A stretch of 64,000 nt of DNA from Eleginops maclovinus (GCF_036324505.1 NC_086361.1:2358916-2422915), one strand, 5' to 3'. Positions 1-54,765 are shown, counted from the stretch's first letter. Notes: a model not told the origin generated them from the letters alone. Translations and numbers: made by a program.

Positions 1-2239
1 ATTTGAGAATTTAAACAAGTTTAAATATTTATTTTTTGTGATAATGTTTTTGATTGAAATTAATACACATGTACAACCAAAAGCATAAACATTTTTTCTT
101 TAAATTTAAAAAAAACTTAAAGTACATAAATACAACAAGGAAAAATGATCTGCCAGCGATCACTTACAAAATATACAGAATGGCTAAAAATAATAACAGA
201 CAAACAAAACAAAAAACTAACCCTCCCTCCCAGACATATGAATAAGTTGAAATATTATGGTTGTACAGATAAATGTGCTGATGGTTGTATTTGATACAAC
301 TGTGCTTCGATTTAAAAAAAAAATTGTTAGTGTGATAGACACACGAACATGTGTGTGTACCGGCCCTGGGACTGCAGCTGAAAATAAGAATTTAGCTATA
401 ATCTGGAATATAGCATCTTTTCTGTCTTTGAGATAAATGTATTTTTAGGCACGGTCCTTGTTTAATACATATAAACACCCATATTTCAAAGCTAGTGTGT
501 TGTAGTTAAGGTTAAATGATTTTTTGAAGCATCAGCCCCAAATCATAAGCAAGCCTTGTACTTACAGTGACACTTTTACTAGCAGAGGTCCTGCCTGAAT
601 ACATTGTTAATGCGGTTCAGATGAATAGTTAAACACAGTTTCCCATTCCATGACACAGAAATGTAATAGTCATAACCAATTTTATGTTGCATAGGAAAGC
701 TCAATAGACGACAAGTTACTGTTTTAGGAGGGAGGCACATTTCCCTATATTTAGCTAGAGAAACTTTTAAAAATGTATTTTCACCATGGTGGAGAAAGCA
801 CAGTTTCATTCCAGCTTGTTTCACTTTAAATGTAATAAAGTAGGAGGTTTTTATCTGGCCTGAAAAGATGCAGACTCTGGAGATCCGTGGGACACCTGCT
901 ACAAACTGCTGCTTAGACAATCCAGCATGAGAACATGGACTTCCTGTTTGTATGTTTAGTTCTCAGTATACACCTGCAGTTCTGCTCTGCCCCGTCAGCG
1001 TCCACTCAGCACTGCTGCCTGCAGCGTCTGGAGCTCTATGTGGGGCAAAGCTGTGATTCCTTCCACCCTCAATCTGCCAGCAGACATATTGAGTTTGGTC
1101 ATGTGCCATAAACATATTTGAGTCTGTTTGGGTTTCAAAATAATGCAACAGTATTGAGATGGTGAAATTCAACCCCCAACTAATCTTTAAGATGACATGT
1201 AACGGAATTAAGTACAAAAAAGGTAACTGTATTCTCTTGCAGTTACATAAAAAAAGATGTAATCAGATTAATGTTATATTTCTAGAAAATGGGAATAACT
1301 AGCAGGATTACAGTGTTAGTAAAAAACTAAAAGAGCATCTAGTGTTTTTTGTTGTAAAGGATCCGATGTTCTCTCCTCTGTCAGCTGTTCTGTTCTGTGG
1401 GCTAATACTTTAAGTGTGAATCTATATGCCTACTGCCTGAATCTGCATTATGAAAGGCAGGTTTTGCTATAGATAACATCTCTGAGGAGAGGACACATCT
1501 TTGAATTACAAATAAAATGTAGAAGAAGCTTATTGAGCTTTCCTCAGAGCCGCACTTAAAATGGGTCGCACAGATGCAACCGTAAAATACTGCAGGGTAA
1601 CTGATTCATCAGTTTGAACAGTCTAATAATTAAAATAATATTAGTTTAGCCTTTCTCCTTTTTCTATTTGGAAAAGTACTGTACCTAAGTTTGAGCTACT
1701 TGGGCTTTATGAAAGTGCCATTTTCTGTGCCACTTTTGGGTAGTGGGAAGACAGATTTAATTAAAATACATTTATTGGAAGCAGTTTTTGCTCATTGTAA
1801 TATCTCACAGTTCCACCTCCTCAAATGTTAAGTTTTGTTGTATTTCCTTTTAGATATTTACATTTATTTTGAATTACTTTGAGCTTTTTCTGCAATGACT
1901 AATTTACTCCTGGCACTTACATTTTCCCAACTATTACTTAAGTACCATTCTCAATGCAGTACTTTTGCTAGTAATGAAGTATTTTAAATGTGTTAACAGC
2001 TCTCATAGGCCCACATGTTTGTTTTGGAGTGATTACAAACAACTGAGGAGTATGTTGTTACAGTAGGTGTGCGATGCCTATAAGTGTTGTATGGTACACC
2101 TGAAATGTGTAGGTATTATAGTCTGATGACAGATGGATTAATGGAGTGCATGTATGTCGGGGCATGTGCACAGGTTATATTGTGTCTTCATTTCCAGTTC
2201 ATGGCGATAGTTTTCTTGGCCATGATTAGGATTATGGAG

Positions 2240-2550
2240 AGTATTTAAAGTATTGAATTGGATGTGTTATTGAAGTTTAAGTTGGAAATCTCTTGTTGTT
2301 GGGGAAGGGGTGCTCCAATTTGTGTAACGTTGTTGGTGATTAACATCCTCACCCTTTGAATAAATGATTCCCCAAAACTATATTGTTTTAGTTTTCCAAA
2401 TAGAAAATCCCAATCAACCTCATCAAAAGCATTTTCTGCATCTAGTGAGAGTTTAGCTGTTGGGGAGTTTGTGTGAGATGTGAAATGGATTAAGTTAAAT
2501 AGTCTTATTGGATAAGTGTCTTCCTGTAAGGAAGCCTGTTTAGATTCTTT
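2240..2550 (-). mobile_element. L1-type LINE reverse transcriptase remnant
   Basis: Read on the minus strand, 2400-2440 gives LSLDAENAFDEVDWDFLF, the L1/Tx1 reverse transcriptase block normally written SLDAEKAFDRVEW. It continues into KLKQYSFGESFIQRVRMLIT. Upstream TGFLTGRHLSNKT matches the QTGFxxxRxxxxN motif, with a frameshift and a stop between. A decayed fragment, not functional. Confidence 0.85.
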
Positions 2551-2734
2551 ATGCTATGGCTTTGCAGATGATTTGTTGCCACATTATCCCCAAGACAATG
2601 AGGAGGGGTTGGCAGCCAGACAAGATGATGTGTGTTTATATCAGACGGATCAGAATCAAAGCGTGCTGACAAATGTCGAACCAACGATTTTGGAATATTG
2701 TAGAAAATAAGATCTTTGGAAAACACATGAAGTC

Positions 2735-2990
2735 TCTTTTAAGCAACTGTTGTTTTTATGACAGATAGAAGCTTCAGAACAGTGGGATAATTACTGACAT
2801 ATTTCATGTTGTAGAACAAAGATTGCAAATCTCTTCAGCTTGTGTTACCACAGACTTTATTTCCTGCATCCAACCAAAAACAAGTCAAAACAACTTTGAG
2901 TTTTAGCTGAGGGAACTGGAATTGGTAAAATGCTCACTCATTTCCATGTTTTAGGACTCATTCCTGCATCATCCTATTAGGACAGTCATT
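2735..2990 (-). repeat. Dispersed repeat family A, copy 1
   Basis: Shares ccacagactttatttc, atagaagcttc and ttaggactcattcctgca with the copy at 41990-42350 (same orientation). In reverse complement it matches the copies at 4795-5265, 8235-8975 and 21230-21650. No coding capacity; likely an old non-autonomous DNA transposon. Confidence 0.65.
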
Positions 2991-3745
2991 TTAAACCTTG
3001 TGGAAATACAGTGATAAAGCGTGTGTGAAATAACTCACCCTACAGCATCGAGTTGCACGGTATTCTAGACATTATGGAAGTTATTATTTTAAACGAGAGG
3101 ATCGTAAACTGCTGTCAGTATGACAAGTCTGATTGGCCGCCTGCAGGGGGGCTGGTTGAACGTTGTTTCTCGATGATGAGAAACCAAAGTCCCTCCTGCT
3201 CCAAAAATGTGAACACTCATGTCTGCATAGACTTGATTCTAAGAGGGGGGGGTCACTGTTTTCACCTTTGATCTCCTGTACAATAACCAAAATTAAGTGG
3301 CCAATTAATACCAGTAACATGTTTTTCATACCAATATATTTATCTTTTTTTGTTGTTGTTGTTCAACAGGTCATAATTATATCCATTCCATCAAGTCATC
3401 TGATTAATGTTGCTATGAAAACACACTCTCCATAAGTGTGAAGAGTTGCTCTTTAAATGTACGATTGAAGGTTTGAAAAGCAAGATGCCGAACCTGCTTA
3501 GAAATATTGATGGTTCCTTCTATTCATGTGTGAAGTGCCCTAAAAAAGTAACTTAAAATAAACCTCAAATCGTTTTCTGAAATGTAACAGCCTCAAAAAT
3601 CAGCTCCAGGCTCTAATTTGACCTTATCTTTAGCGAGAATTTCCATATGACATGTTTTTATCTGATTAGTAGTGTAGGGGACCTGTTCCTGTTCTTTTTG
3701 TTAGGTTTTAACTTGATTGTTTCCTCTATATCCCCAGCTGTTGCC

Positions 3746-45068
<41,323 letters not shown>

Positions 45069-45089
45069 GATGAACTGATCCTTTGGAAG

Positions 45090-46983
45090 GTGAGTTTAAA
45101 ACAAAAATGCACCTTGACCCACCTACACCCACCCTTTAGCATCCATTCTGTGGTCTGAAGTCCTGAAACATCAATACATCTCTTACTGTTAATGCTGATA
45201 ATCTGGAGATAACATTCCCTTACTGAATGAAAGAAGACCAGAATGAGAACAAACTAGTATTATACAATACAATAAGAAGAGCAAATGTCAAAACTTAAGC
45301 AGCATGTGTCCCTCTACTGCTAATCCTAAAGTTATCTGGTCCAGTTTTCCATTTGTCTTTAAAAGCAGGAGTAGAAATGGAGTTTGTGGAAGTGCGTCGT
45401 TTTGATCTGGGTTTTACGAAAGTCTTGATTTTTAAACTATGTGGTATTTAAGTTGGCTGCTACTAATTTAAAGTGCCAGAGCAGATTAAATTAGTTTAAC
45501 AGGTTATGCCATGTGTAGATGGCTGGATCTGATTAAAGAAGGCACAAGAAATGGCTTGCTTAAACCAGTCCTGAAGTACGAAATGTATTGGGGTAGTGAG
45601 ATAAATGTTCCAATTGGGCCCATAATGAAAAGGTTACCTAACACCACAAACACGCTTGGCAAATGTTCAGTGATATTAAATGTAATTGGGTAGTTTTTCG
45701 GATGATGAAGACTTGAGTATTTGCCCCACAGAAGAGATGACAGTTGAATTAATACAGTGCAAAATAAGATTTTTTTTACTACATTTTCTAATGAAATACC
45801 GGTATGCTCGGACAACCTCTGCATGACATTGATCGCCATCCTGATTAAATTCATGATGAAACGAGGTGCCCTGGCTGCATGACGTTTGTTCATTCATGGT
45901 GCCCATGTGGCTTCAATGTGACCTTGTTTATGTGATTTTAAAGGGTCCAGGCTGGAGCCGGTGATGTTTAGTCTGTTGACAGGCTGGCATGTAAACACAA
46001 CACCCCCATTCCATCCTGGGGCCGTGTTCAAGAGCCCTCAGTGCTGTCTGCCAGGCCAGGAAGGCATGGTGATGAGCAAATCTGCCAAAGTAGAAGTAGG
46101 AAAGCTGTCGAGCACACAGCGGAAAAACAGCAGAGGCAGCTGATCTTACTTTCTGAGAGGAGCTTTGTAAATTGCGACATTGTTTCTACACTGTACTCCT
46201 TCCTGTATGGGATGTATCAGGGGATTTACACTGGGAGACAGCTTTCTGTTTTACTGGCACATTCAGACAACTTGAAGATGTTTTCATCACCCAGAGACCC
46301 CCTCCCCCCAGAGTTAACCACTATCTGAGCTGAAGTCCTCTACATTCCACATGATCAGTACACTGTTCTACAGGCAGGAATGTTTCCCCTTACATGGAAA
46401 CTTCAGGCTTTGACTTTTGTTGCACACTTTTGGCAGGAGATTAGACCCAAATGTAGAAACACAATGCAGGCAGATAGAAACTCCCTCTGGAGGGAACACA
46501 GGGATTTTAACCTTTTGTAAACCATTTACATGCACTCAAACCTATAGAGCACACTCCAGAGAAGGGAACACTCCATAAAGCAGAATAGGGCCACATTATA
46601 GTACTATATCAACAATTATAGCACAGGATATCTAACTCTACATGTTTTTTTCATGGCTTTTATTTGTTTGCACTAGAAATCCTCTGCCAATATTTGAGTC
46701 ACAAAAGTACCCGATTATATTTCAGATTTCATCCATCACTATCATCAACTTTGTGGTATGGTATAATCAGATCATATTGAATCATATCGTGCCATTTCAA
46801 CAACAAACCTAGCTCGATTTCTTCTAGATATTTCATATTTTATTATGACCTGACTTGTTTCTATCTTTCTGTACGTGTTGTTCTGCTGGTGAGATCTGTG
46901 AAACCCACTGATAATGTCTTTCTCTTCTTTCCTATGTCCATGTCTATTTCTCTTTATCTACCATTCCTTTAACCACACCTCAG
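45090..46983 (+). other. Probable 3' UTR intron of epb41
   Basis: Runs from a consensus donor gtgagt to the acceptor at 46983. It contains a family C fragment in minus orientation (46476-46605). A minus-strand open frame of 129 codons at 45504-45893 has no family features I recognise. Confidence 0.5.
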
Positions 46984-49520
46984 TCCTCTCAGCTGCCCCT
47001 TCTCCCTCCTTACTTGTGTCTCCATTACACCATTTTAGCGCTGCACCCCTGGCCATCACACTGAACTGCACTGCCTTTCGACCTAAAACACAAGACCCCA
47101 TCAGAGGAAACCGGCTTCCTGAACTATGAACTTTATCTCCGTGAGTGTGGCTTGAAGGAGACCGAGTCATCAGAATATTCCCAAAAACCTCCCAGTATTC
47201 CCCACAATCCCATCTTGTTCCACTAAAAATCAACCTTGGACTCGTGAAAAAGAAAATTACTTTTATAAAAGACAAAAATTAAATTAAGTACAACATTTGT
47301 GGATTCATTCCTCTCCAATTTGGCTGGAGGATAATGTTCAAGGGCATTTGGTCTTTTAATCTTGAGATGACGGGTACTTTATTTTTCTACAGTTTTTCTT
47401 ACCATCAGAATTGGTGATCAATAACTTGGTGGTCAAGGGTTTTTTAACATAGTGTTCCAAACAGCATCGACAAAGGGATTGTGGGTGATTTTTCTCAGAA
47501 TGCACTCGTCGGGACTCAAGGGTTCCTCGTAAATTAAGCCTGAGTTTGGTGTCATTTCCTGTACAGTAAATATTTTATTTTCCCTCTTAATGTGAAAAAA
47601 TATTTTCTCAATTTCTGTAAAAAAAAAAAAGACACATTTTATCAAACAACGGGGGCAATTCCTCCTTCACTTTATTTAAAGTAGATCATTTGTTGGGTGG
47701 TCTTCATAAATTTGGATTGTTTTAGTTGTTCTTGTCGTGGTGGTAGTGCTTGTGTCACTAGAACGGGTCTATATCAGGACCGAGGAGACAGCAGAGTACT
47801 GAAATGACCTTTACTTTATTTATTCCCGCCTCGCTTCTCTTTTTGTGTTTATGTTTTAGATCTACTCAACGCAGTTGTATGTAACGTCATGGTTTTGTAT
47901 TGACAACAGTCATTTTTTGTCATTTCTACTGAGCATGAAATCTGCATATTTCTGCATATGATTCACATTTCTACTTTTCTACCAAATGGGCAGTGTGTAG
48001 TCATCCAGAGAGAGGGAAGTCAAGTGAACTCAAACATGGCAGAGGGTAATTCCAGTTTACTCTGCGCTTGATTGATTAAAAGCTGTAGAAAAGTGAAGAG
48101 ACGAGCCTTCAGGATGAGATTTCCTTTTTTGATCATTTCATTTGCATCGTCTTGCTTTTTCCAATCATCTATTTAAACGCTTATTATTTAATTACAACCT
48201 CATTAAGGTAATACTCCAGTTATTGCATCTATCACATCAACGCATTATGGAGGTTATCAGGTTGATGTGCTTAATTCCACTCATTAATTACTCCAGTTAC
48301 ATACAGTGAGTTTGAGGTGTCTGAACAAAGCCTGAACGGATCATTCCAGTCAAGTTGCAGCTTACTTAAATGATGTTGCTCATCATTTCTATCAGTTATG
48401 AAAACAATCAAGATATGCACAAATGATATAGCTCTATTTAAAGAGTGTGTTGAACCCATTCATAGTCAGTGTTAGGAATGTTCAACAGCTTCAAAATATG
48501 ACTTAAACATTTGAACTATGAGCCAGTGATATGCATCAGCCACTATGGTCAGAGAAGCCGTAGAGAAGGCTTTTTTTATTTTGTTGCATTTGTGGCTCTA
48601 AAAATGTCTGACTATAATGCTTTTTACTCCAAAACATTGTCAGTGTAGATGTCACAAGTTAACTGCTGTCAACTAACTCACAGTGCTGTATGATATCAAA
48701 GTAAATATAACTCAGGAAGTTCATACAGTCATCAGAACAGCCATCGATGATAGTATAAAAAGATTTTGGGGAAAATGGAAAATATTACATTTTGCAGTGT
48801 CAATGCAAAAACATGTTGTGGTGCCGTAAGATTTTCCAGTAAGGGAGATCTTCTTTCACAAGATACTTTTGAGTCAGATGTATTGAGATCAGAGATAAGC
48901 ATGTGAGATGTAAAATAATGCATCATCTGCATAATAAAAATCTTGTCTATGTGGAAGGCAGAGGACATTCCTTTTCTTACTGAGAGGTTGTTAAAAATCT
49001 TGAAACAGACTTTTCTTTTGAACCTTACTTTTTTTTCTTCTATTCAACTCACTATGAGAATCAGTGTCCAATAGAGATGTGTAGCTCAATGTTGAAAACA
49101 TTATGACAGGACTGTATATGTTTTCACAACTAATGTAGCCGGCTATCTATCAAATATTACTGTAACCTTGTTAGTGTATATCTTGGCATATTGACATAAC
49201 TGTGTTGATATGAGTTTCTATAGTTAACCTCCTCCATACTACACACTGCCTATTCAGTTCTGACAGATATTTAATATGACACATGTATTTTATATTTTGT
49301 CAATTTTTAAACATGATGCTTTTTAAGACTTCTGTACAGCCAACATGTTGTAGTTGTTTCACTGTGCTGTCCTATCGATCATGGCACTCCCTTTTCTCTT
49401 TGGAAACAAACAAGCCAACATTTCTATGTCCTTTCTTAACTGTGGACCCTCACCCTACCTTCACAGGAAGACGTATTAAAGAGCACCGTGCACAGAATAA
49501 ACTCAAGTAGACATTGTATT
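46984..49520 (+). other. epb41: Probable terminal 3' UTR exon of epb41
   Basis: After the 3' UTR donor at 45090, a pyrimidine-rich acceptor (ccattcctttaaccacacctcag) ends at 46983. Other AGs 6 and 49 nt further on could also serve. About 2.5 kb of AT-rich sequence follows, with few of the repeats that crowd the introns, up to an AATAAA at 49496-49501 with T/GT-rich sequence just after it. ATTAAA occurs at 49475-49480. The extent is inferred; no coding potential is seen in the stretch. Confidence 0.55.
49496..49501 (+). terminator. Poly(A) signal AATAAA, probable end of epb41
   Basis: AATAAA followed within 35 nt by a T/GT-rich segment (tctctgtgttcagcctttgttttc), the usual cleavage-site arrangement. 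It lies at the right edge of the repeat-poor 3' UTR block, before transposon remnants begin. Confidence 0.5.
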
Positions 49521-50859
49521 TCAATCTCTGTGTTCAGCCTTTGTTTTCAGTCCTGATTATGATGTGATTGTTTACATGTGTAGAATGTTTGACAGATCAT
49601 GATTATGTTGATAAGAAACATACAAAATATGAACATTTGCGATAGTTGAAATACTTTACTTACTACTTTACACTGATATTTCCAGAATATTTTAAAATGA
49701 CAAATGTTGTGTCCAAGTGAGCAGACACAAGAGAGGAAGACAAAAATATCAAAATTAACCTGCTTTCCCTTCCTGCTGTCTTCCACTACAGACAACATTT
49801 GGACTAACGTGGAATTGTGTCACTTCTATTCTACCAAGGAGCCTCAACAAACTTCGACAACTCACATTCAGAGCCAAATTGCTTTGAAAACTTTTGAAAC
49901 TTCAAGGATATCTGGCTTTGAATAGACTGCATCCACAATATTAAGGGAAAGGAAATCATGAGATTTAAACACATTATTAATGTGTCATGCTGCCTAGCAC
50001 AACAGGAGTTAGCATTTCATGGTAACAATAAAAATGCAAGCTCCTAATCATGTGGTGCTACTGCCTTCTTTCACTGATGGAGATTAGATTATTAGCTAGG
50101 ACACATCCACACTGTTTCTGGATTATCAAACAAAATACAGAAGAAATGAATTGAACCAGTTAGTGATGTATTCAGGAACGATATCATGGAGGAGATTAAT
50201 GCTACCCTATGTGGTGCAGTCGAAATAGAGAAAACAACGGATGTCTCAATCAAAGCCCAGGTCTGTCATTTTGTGGTGGTTAAAAAAGGGAGGTTAGGGA
50301 GCAATTAGGGAGTGATGACACATGAGCACTGGCTATTGCTGATTATTACACGGCCAAGTTGAATACTCAATTCTTTATGGTCAATTTGGACATTCCAGAG
50401 GTCTGCTATTTTTCACAACCGGACCGTTGCTAAAGACAGGGCTCTGATGAAGGGACTATGTGCTGTCATATCAATCCTCAGAATAAAGTCATGCCAATGT
50501 AACATTAGCTGTGGCCATTAAATATCAGTTTTCATCCATCAGAAAACACAAAGGAGTACTCGTTGAATATTAATTTTGAGGATAGCACTAAACTTTGGAT
50601 TTGTGATGGCTAAACTTTCCCCAGTAAAGAAAAGGAAAAGAGTGAAAGAGAAGGAAAGAGGTTAAAAGACAGAGCGCTGGATGTCAGAAATCACCAGAAT
50701 AGCCCGGGAGGTAAACACTAAAGGGAACAGCAGAATAAGACAGACGGGAAGTTAACACTAACAGGAGACATAGGGATAGTATTTAAATGTTAGTCTATAA
50801 ACTTTGGAGTTTTCATTCTGAATATATAATTAAGTGGTGGTTTGGATTGAATACATGAT

Positions 50860-51215
50860 TGGAGTTTATTGGGCTGCCACATCCCTCCCGTTATGTGATG
50901 TAAGGACAAAAGTTTTGTCCCAGTTAATAGAGCCTTCAAACGTATTGCAATATAAATCAATCACTTTAATTGTATCCTGTAGTGATGAGTGATGGCTTTG
51001 CAGGAACAGCAGTATATCATCTGCATAAAGGCTGATTTTGTGATGTGCGCTGGGTGTTGCGATTCCTTTTAAGTAGAAGTTCTGACGGATGGCTGCAGCT
51101 AGAGATTTAATGAAAATGGTAAAAAGAGAAGGAGCATTTATAGTATTCATGTGCAGAGTTGTGCTTTGTGAGGTTTGAATGTTAATGATGACAGTGACTC
51201 TATATGAAGTCATTG
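50860..51215 (-). pseudogene. L1-type LINE reverse transcriptase fragment with YADD motif
   Basis: A minus-strand open frame with PSLFTIFIKSLAAAIRQN, then HKISLYADDILLFLQ and INWDKT. SLYADDILLFL is the catalytic palm motif of L1-type RT (motif C). Motif A (FDxxxW) is missing, so this is a truncated remnant. First recognisable transposon right of epb41. Confidence 0.88.
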
Positions 51216-51242
51216 GCTGTATAGGAAGGAGAGAAATTACAA

Positions 51243-51400
51243 TGCTCGCCAGAACCAGGCTTATGCTGTTGTAGAGTGCACCACTGGGCTGCTGAATGGC
51301 ACTGCCTTGACGCCACTGGAGGAAAGCTCTCCTGCGAGCCTATAAAGCTTTTTCAAATTGTAAGGGTGTGTGCTGTTGGGACAGCTGAAGAATGTGGAGG
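51243..51400 (+). pseudogene. PIF/Harbinger transposase fragment
   Basis: Reads RNQAYAVVECTTGLLNG and, after a frame change, WHCLDATGGKLSCEPIK followed by LFQIVRVCAV. This resembles the HARBI1-type C-terminal block (R-x-VVERTIGLLK-RWRCLD-GG-L-YSPEKVCKIVxAC-VLHN). Short and frameshifted. Confidence 0.55.
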
Positions 51401-51869
51401 ATGCTGGTCGAGCCTGACCCCCTTCCACAAACATTTGAGCCAAGTAGCCATGCGCCAGCCAGAATTTGATGCAACTCTTACCAAATGACACTATTATTAA
51501 CCAACTGTTTCAGTGTGCAGCTTATTTAATTTCTCTCAAATCCTTGGCAACCTCAATGATGGACTCAGTAGTGTTCCTTTGGAATTTGCAGGACTACATC
51601 AGGCTGGACACAGACGCTGCTGGAGGGCTGAGTGCCCAAAGAGCAGTACAGACCTTGGGTGCATTCGGCTCCTCAGCTGCACCACCCCGACACTGCTCGT
51701 ACAAAGGGCAAAATAAATTCAGTCTAAAAAATGTTTTCAAATAGTTATCACACGTTGAATACATATGGTCTAATGACAAACGAAGGATTAAGTTCCTCCA
51801 TAAAGACTCAAGACTCAGGAAGGACTTGTAAATTATACCATACATTTATACCATACATTGATTTGCATT

Positions 51870-52935
51870 TAATGGTGGGAAATAAGTATTTGATCCCCTT
51901 GTAAAACATGCCTTCATACTTGGTAGAGAAAGCCTTGTTGGACAGCATAGAGGTCAGATCTTTCTTGTAGTTGATCACCAAGTTTGCTCACATCTCAGGA
52001 GGGATTTCGGTCTTCTCCTCTCTGCAGATTTCCTCAAAATCCTTAAGGTTGGGAGGCTGATGCTTGGCACCTCAAAGCTTCAGCCCGCTCCACAGATTTT
52101 GTATTGGATGGAGGTCCGGAGACTGGTTAGGCCCCTCCATCACATTAATGGGCTTCTTCTTTAGCTACTCCTTAGTTGCATTGGCTGTATGTTTTGGGTC
52201 ATTGTCGTGCTGGAAGACCTATCCATGTCCCATTTTCAGTGTCCTGGCTGAGGGAAGGAGGTTATCACCCAAGATTTTACAATACATGGCCCCCTCCATC
52301 ATTCCCTCGATGCGGTGAATCGCCCTGTCCCCTTAACAGAGAAACACCCCCAAAGCATACTGTTTCCACCGCGATGCTTGATGCTGGGGATGGTGTTCTT
52401 CTGGTCATAGTCAGCATTTGTCTTCCTCCAAACACGACATGTCGAGTTGATGCCTAAGATCTTAATTTTGGTCTCGTCTGACCACATCAGCTTCTCATAA
52501 GCCTTCTCTGAATCATTCAGAGGTTCATTCTCAGACTTCAGACGGCGTGTACATGCTCCTTCTTGAGCAGGGGACCTTGCGGGCGCTGCAGGATTTTAAT
52601 CCAATACAGCGTGGTGTGTTACCAATAGTTTTCTTGGTGACTGTGGTCCCAGCTGCCTTCAGATCATTAACAAGTCCCTCCTGTGTAGTTCTTGGCTGAC
52701 CCCTCACCTTTCTCATGATCATTGATGCCCCAAGAAGCCAGATCTTAGATTGTGGAGCCCCAGATTGAGGGCGATTGATGGTCATTTTGTGCTTCTTCCA
52801 TCTTCTTATAATCAAACCAGTTGTCTCTCTCTCACCAAGCTGCTTGCTGGTGGTCTTGTCTTCTATTCCAGTCTTGTGCTGGTCTACAATCTTGTTCCTG
52901 ATGTCGGTATACATTAGTTCCACCATGATCACAAG
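51870..52935 (-). pseudogene. Tc1/mariner transposase pseudogene, minus strand
   Basis: From the right: [20 protein letters not shown] and KQLGERETT (helix-turn-helix), [17 protein letters not shown], [11 protein letters not shown]; then WSDETKIKILGINSTCRVWR and [12 protein letters not shown] (first catalytic Asp). Further left in other frames are VFQHDNDPKHTA (second Asp) and [13 protein letters not shown] (Q where the third acidic residue, E, is expected). Frameshifts and stops make it inactive. The left edge aatggtgggaaataagtatttgatcccc looks like the terminal repeat; no matching right terminus was found. Confidence 0.88.
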
Positions 52936-53027
52936 ACCTGTCTCTGGTCTTGCCCTCTTTTATCCAGGTAAAGAGTTGATATTAAGAGAACTATCTTAAA
53001 GCAAGAGGACTTATTTAATATATATAT

Positions 53028-54187
53028 ATACACTGCCCGGCCAATGAAAAGGTCACCACCTGGATTTAACTAAGCAAATAGGTAAGGGACTCCCATTGGA
53101 TAATTACTGCATGGGTGATTATGTTTCAGCAGGCAACAAGTTATTGAACCCTAACTGATGCAGTGAGTAGCTTCTCATTTGTTAAACAGTCATGTTGAAA
53201 GACATATCCTGTGGTCGTGGAAAAGATGTTAATCTGTTTCAGAAGGGTCAAATTATTGTCATGCATCAAGCAGAGAAAACATCATAGGAGATTGCTGAAA
53301 CTACTAAAACCGGGTTAAGAACTGTCCAACGCATTATTAAAAGCTGGAAGGACAGTGGGGAAACATCATCTTACAGGAAGGAATGTGGTCGGAAAAAAAT
53401 CTTGAATGATCGTGATCGACGATCACTTAAACGTTTGGTGAAATCAAATAGTAGAGAAACAACAGTAGAACTCACGGCTATGTTTAATAGTGAAAGTAAG
53501 AGCCTTTCCACACACAATGCGAAGGGAACTCAAGGGATTGGGACTAAACAGCTGTGTAGCCGTAAGAAAACCACTTGTCAGTGAGGCTAATTGGAAAAAC
53601 GGCTTCAATTTGCTAGGGAGCAAAAAGATTGGACTCTGGAGCAATGGAAGAAAGCCATGTGGTCTGATGAGTCCAGATTCACCATGTTCCAGAGTGATGG
53701 GCGCATCAGGGTAAGAAGAGAGTCGGCTGAAGTGATGCACCCATCATGCCTAGTGCCTACTCTACAAGCCTGTAGGTTCAGCAATGTGCCCAAAGAATGA
53801 GGTCAGCTGACTACCTGAATACACTGAAGGACCAGGTTATTCCATCAATGGATCTTTTCTTCCCTGGTGGCACGGGCATGTTCCAAGAGGACAATGCCAG
53901 GATCCATCGGGCTCAAATTGTGAAAGAGTGGTTCAGGGAGCATGAGACATCATTTTCCCACATGGATCGGCCCCCACAGAGTCCAGACCTGAACCTGATT
54001 GAGAATCTTTGGGATGTGCTGGAGAAGACTTTGCGTAGTGGTCCGAATCTCCCGTCATCAATACAAGATCTTGGTGAAAAATGAATGCAAGACAAAAATA
54101 AATGTTGTGACGTTGCAGAAGCTTGTGGAGACGATGCCACAGCGAATGCTTGCCGTAATCAAAGCTAAAGGCGCTCCAACGAATATT

Positions 54188-54190
<3 letters not shown>
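53028..54190 (+). pseudogene. Tc1/mariner transposase pseudogene, plus strand
   Basis: The left terminus is cactgcccggccaatgaaaagg. The start codon near 53192 gives MLKDISCGRGKDVNLFQKGQ; an early in-frame TAG follows at about 53285. ILNDRDRRSLKRLVKSNSRE continues the DNA-binding domain. WTLEQWKKAMWSDESRFTMF has the first catalytic Asp, [20 protein letters not shown] the second, and [19 protein letters not shown] the final Glu of DD34E. Several frame changes. The 3' end (KLVETMPQRMLAVIKAKGAP) runs into the GT repeat at 54191. Confidence 0.92.

Positions 54191-54285
<95 letters not shown>
54191..54285. repeat. (GT)n microsatellite
   Basis: About 47 GT units directly after the Tc1 transposase end and directly before a minisatellite array. 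Confidence 0.98.
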
Positions 54286-54735
54286 CCAACAGGAAGTAGT
54301 CAAACCCTCAAGCAGGAAGATATTAAACGGTCCAACAGGAAGTTACTAAAGCCTACTACAGAAAGTCATAAACCACCCAACAGGAAGTTATTAAATCCCT
54401 CAACAGGAAGTTATTAAATCTCTCAACAGGAAGTTATCAATGCCACCAACAGGAAATAATCAAACCCTCACGCAGGAAGTTATTGCACCCTCCAACAAGA
54501 AGTTATTAGACCCTCCAACAGGAAGTTATTTCACCCTCCAACAGGAAGTTAATAAAGCCTCCAACAGGAAGTTACTAAACCCCGAACAGGAAGTTATTTA
54601 CCCACCAACAGGAAGTTATTAAACCTCTCAACAGGAAGTTATTAAACTACCCAACAGGAAGTAATCAAACCCTCAAGCAGGAAGTTATTAAACCCTCCAA
54701 CAGGAAGTTACTAAAGCCTCCTACAGGAGGTTTTT
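54286..54735 (+). repeat. Minisatellite, about 24-bp unit
   Basis: About 18 imperfect tandem units built on ccaacaggaagttattaaaccct, with single-base variants and occasional shorter units. It starts at the end of the GT run and stops at a palindrome. Confidence 0.92.
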
Positions 54736-54765
54736 AAACTACCCAACTTCCTGTTGGGTAGTTTA
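54736..54765. repeat. Palindrome closing the minisatellite
   Basis: aaactacccaac and gttgggtagttt are exact 12-nt inverted arms around ttcct. The arms are built from minisatellite-unit sequence in both orientations. Confidence 0.85.

Larger units (their letters stand above)
1..3737 (+). other. Upstream intron or 5' flank of epb41
   Basis: No exon could be supported here. An upstream non-coding exon is implied by the acceptor at 3737 but was not located. The stretch holds TACTTTTACT-like repeat debris around 1640-2000, an L1 remnant at 2240-2550 and a dispersed-repeat copy at 2735-2990. The rest is AT-rich unique-looking sequence. Confidence 0.5.

Noticed and set aside
579..920. Minus-strand 113-codon open frame near the left edge
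   Set aside because: No family signature, no splice context and codon use like intron.
45504..45893. Minus-strand 129-codon open frame
   Set aside because: No recognisable domain, AT-rich codons and position inside the probable 3' UTR intron; a chance frame is more likely.
50190..50460. Possible hAT transposase trace (EKTTDVSIKAQVCHFVVV in one frame)
   Set aside because: Similarity to the DETTDVS-type core is too short and no second motif was found nearby.
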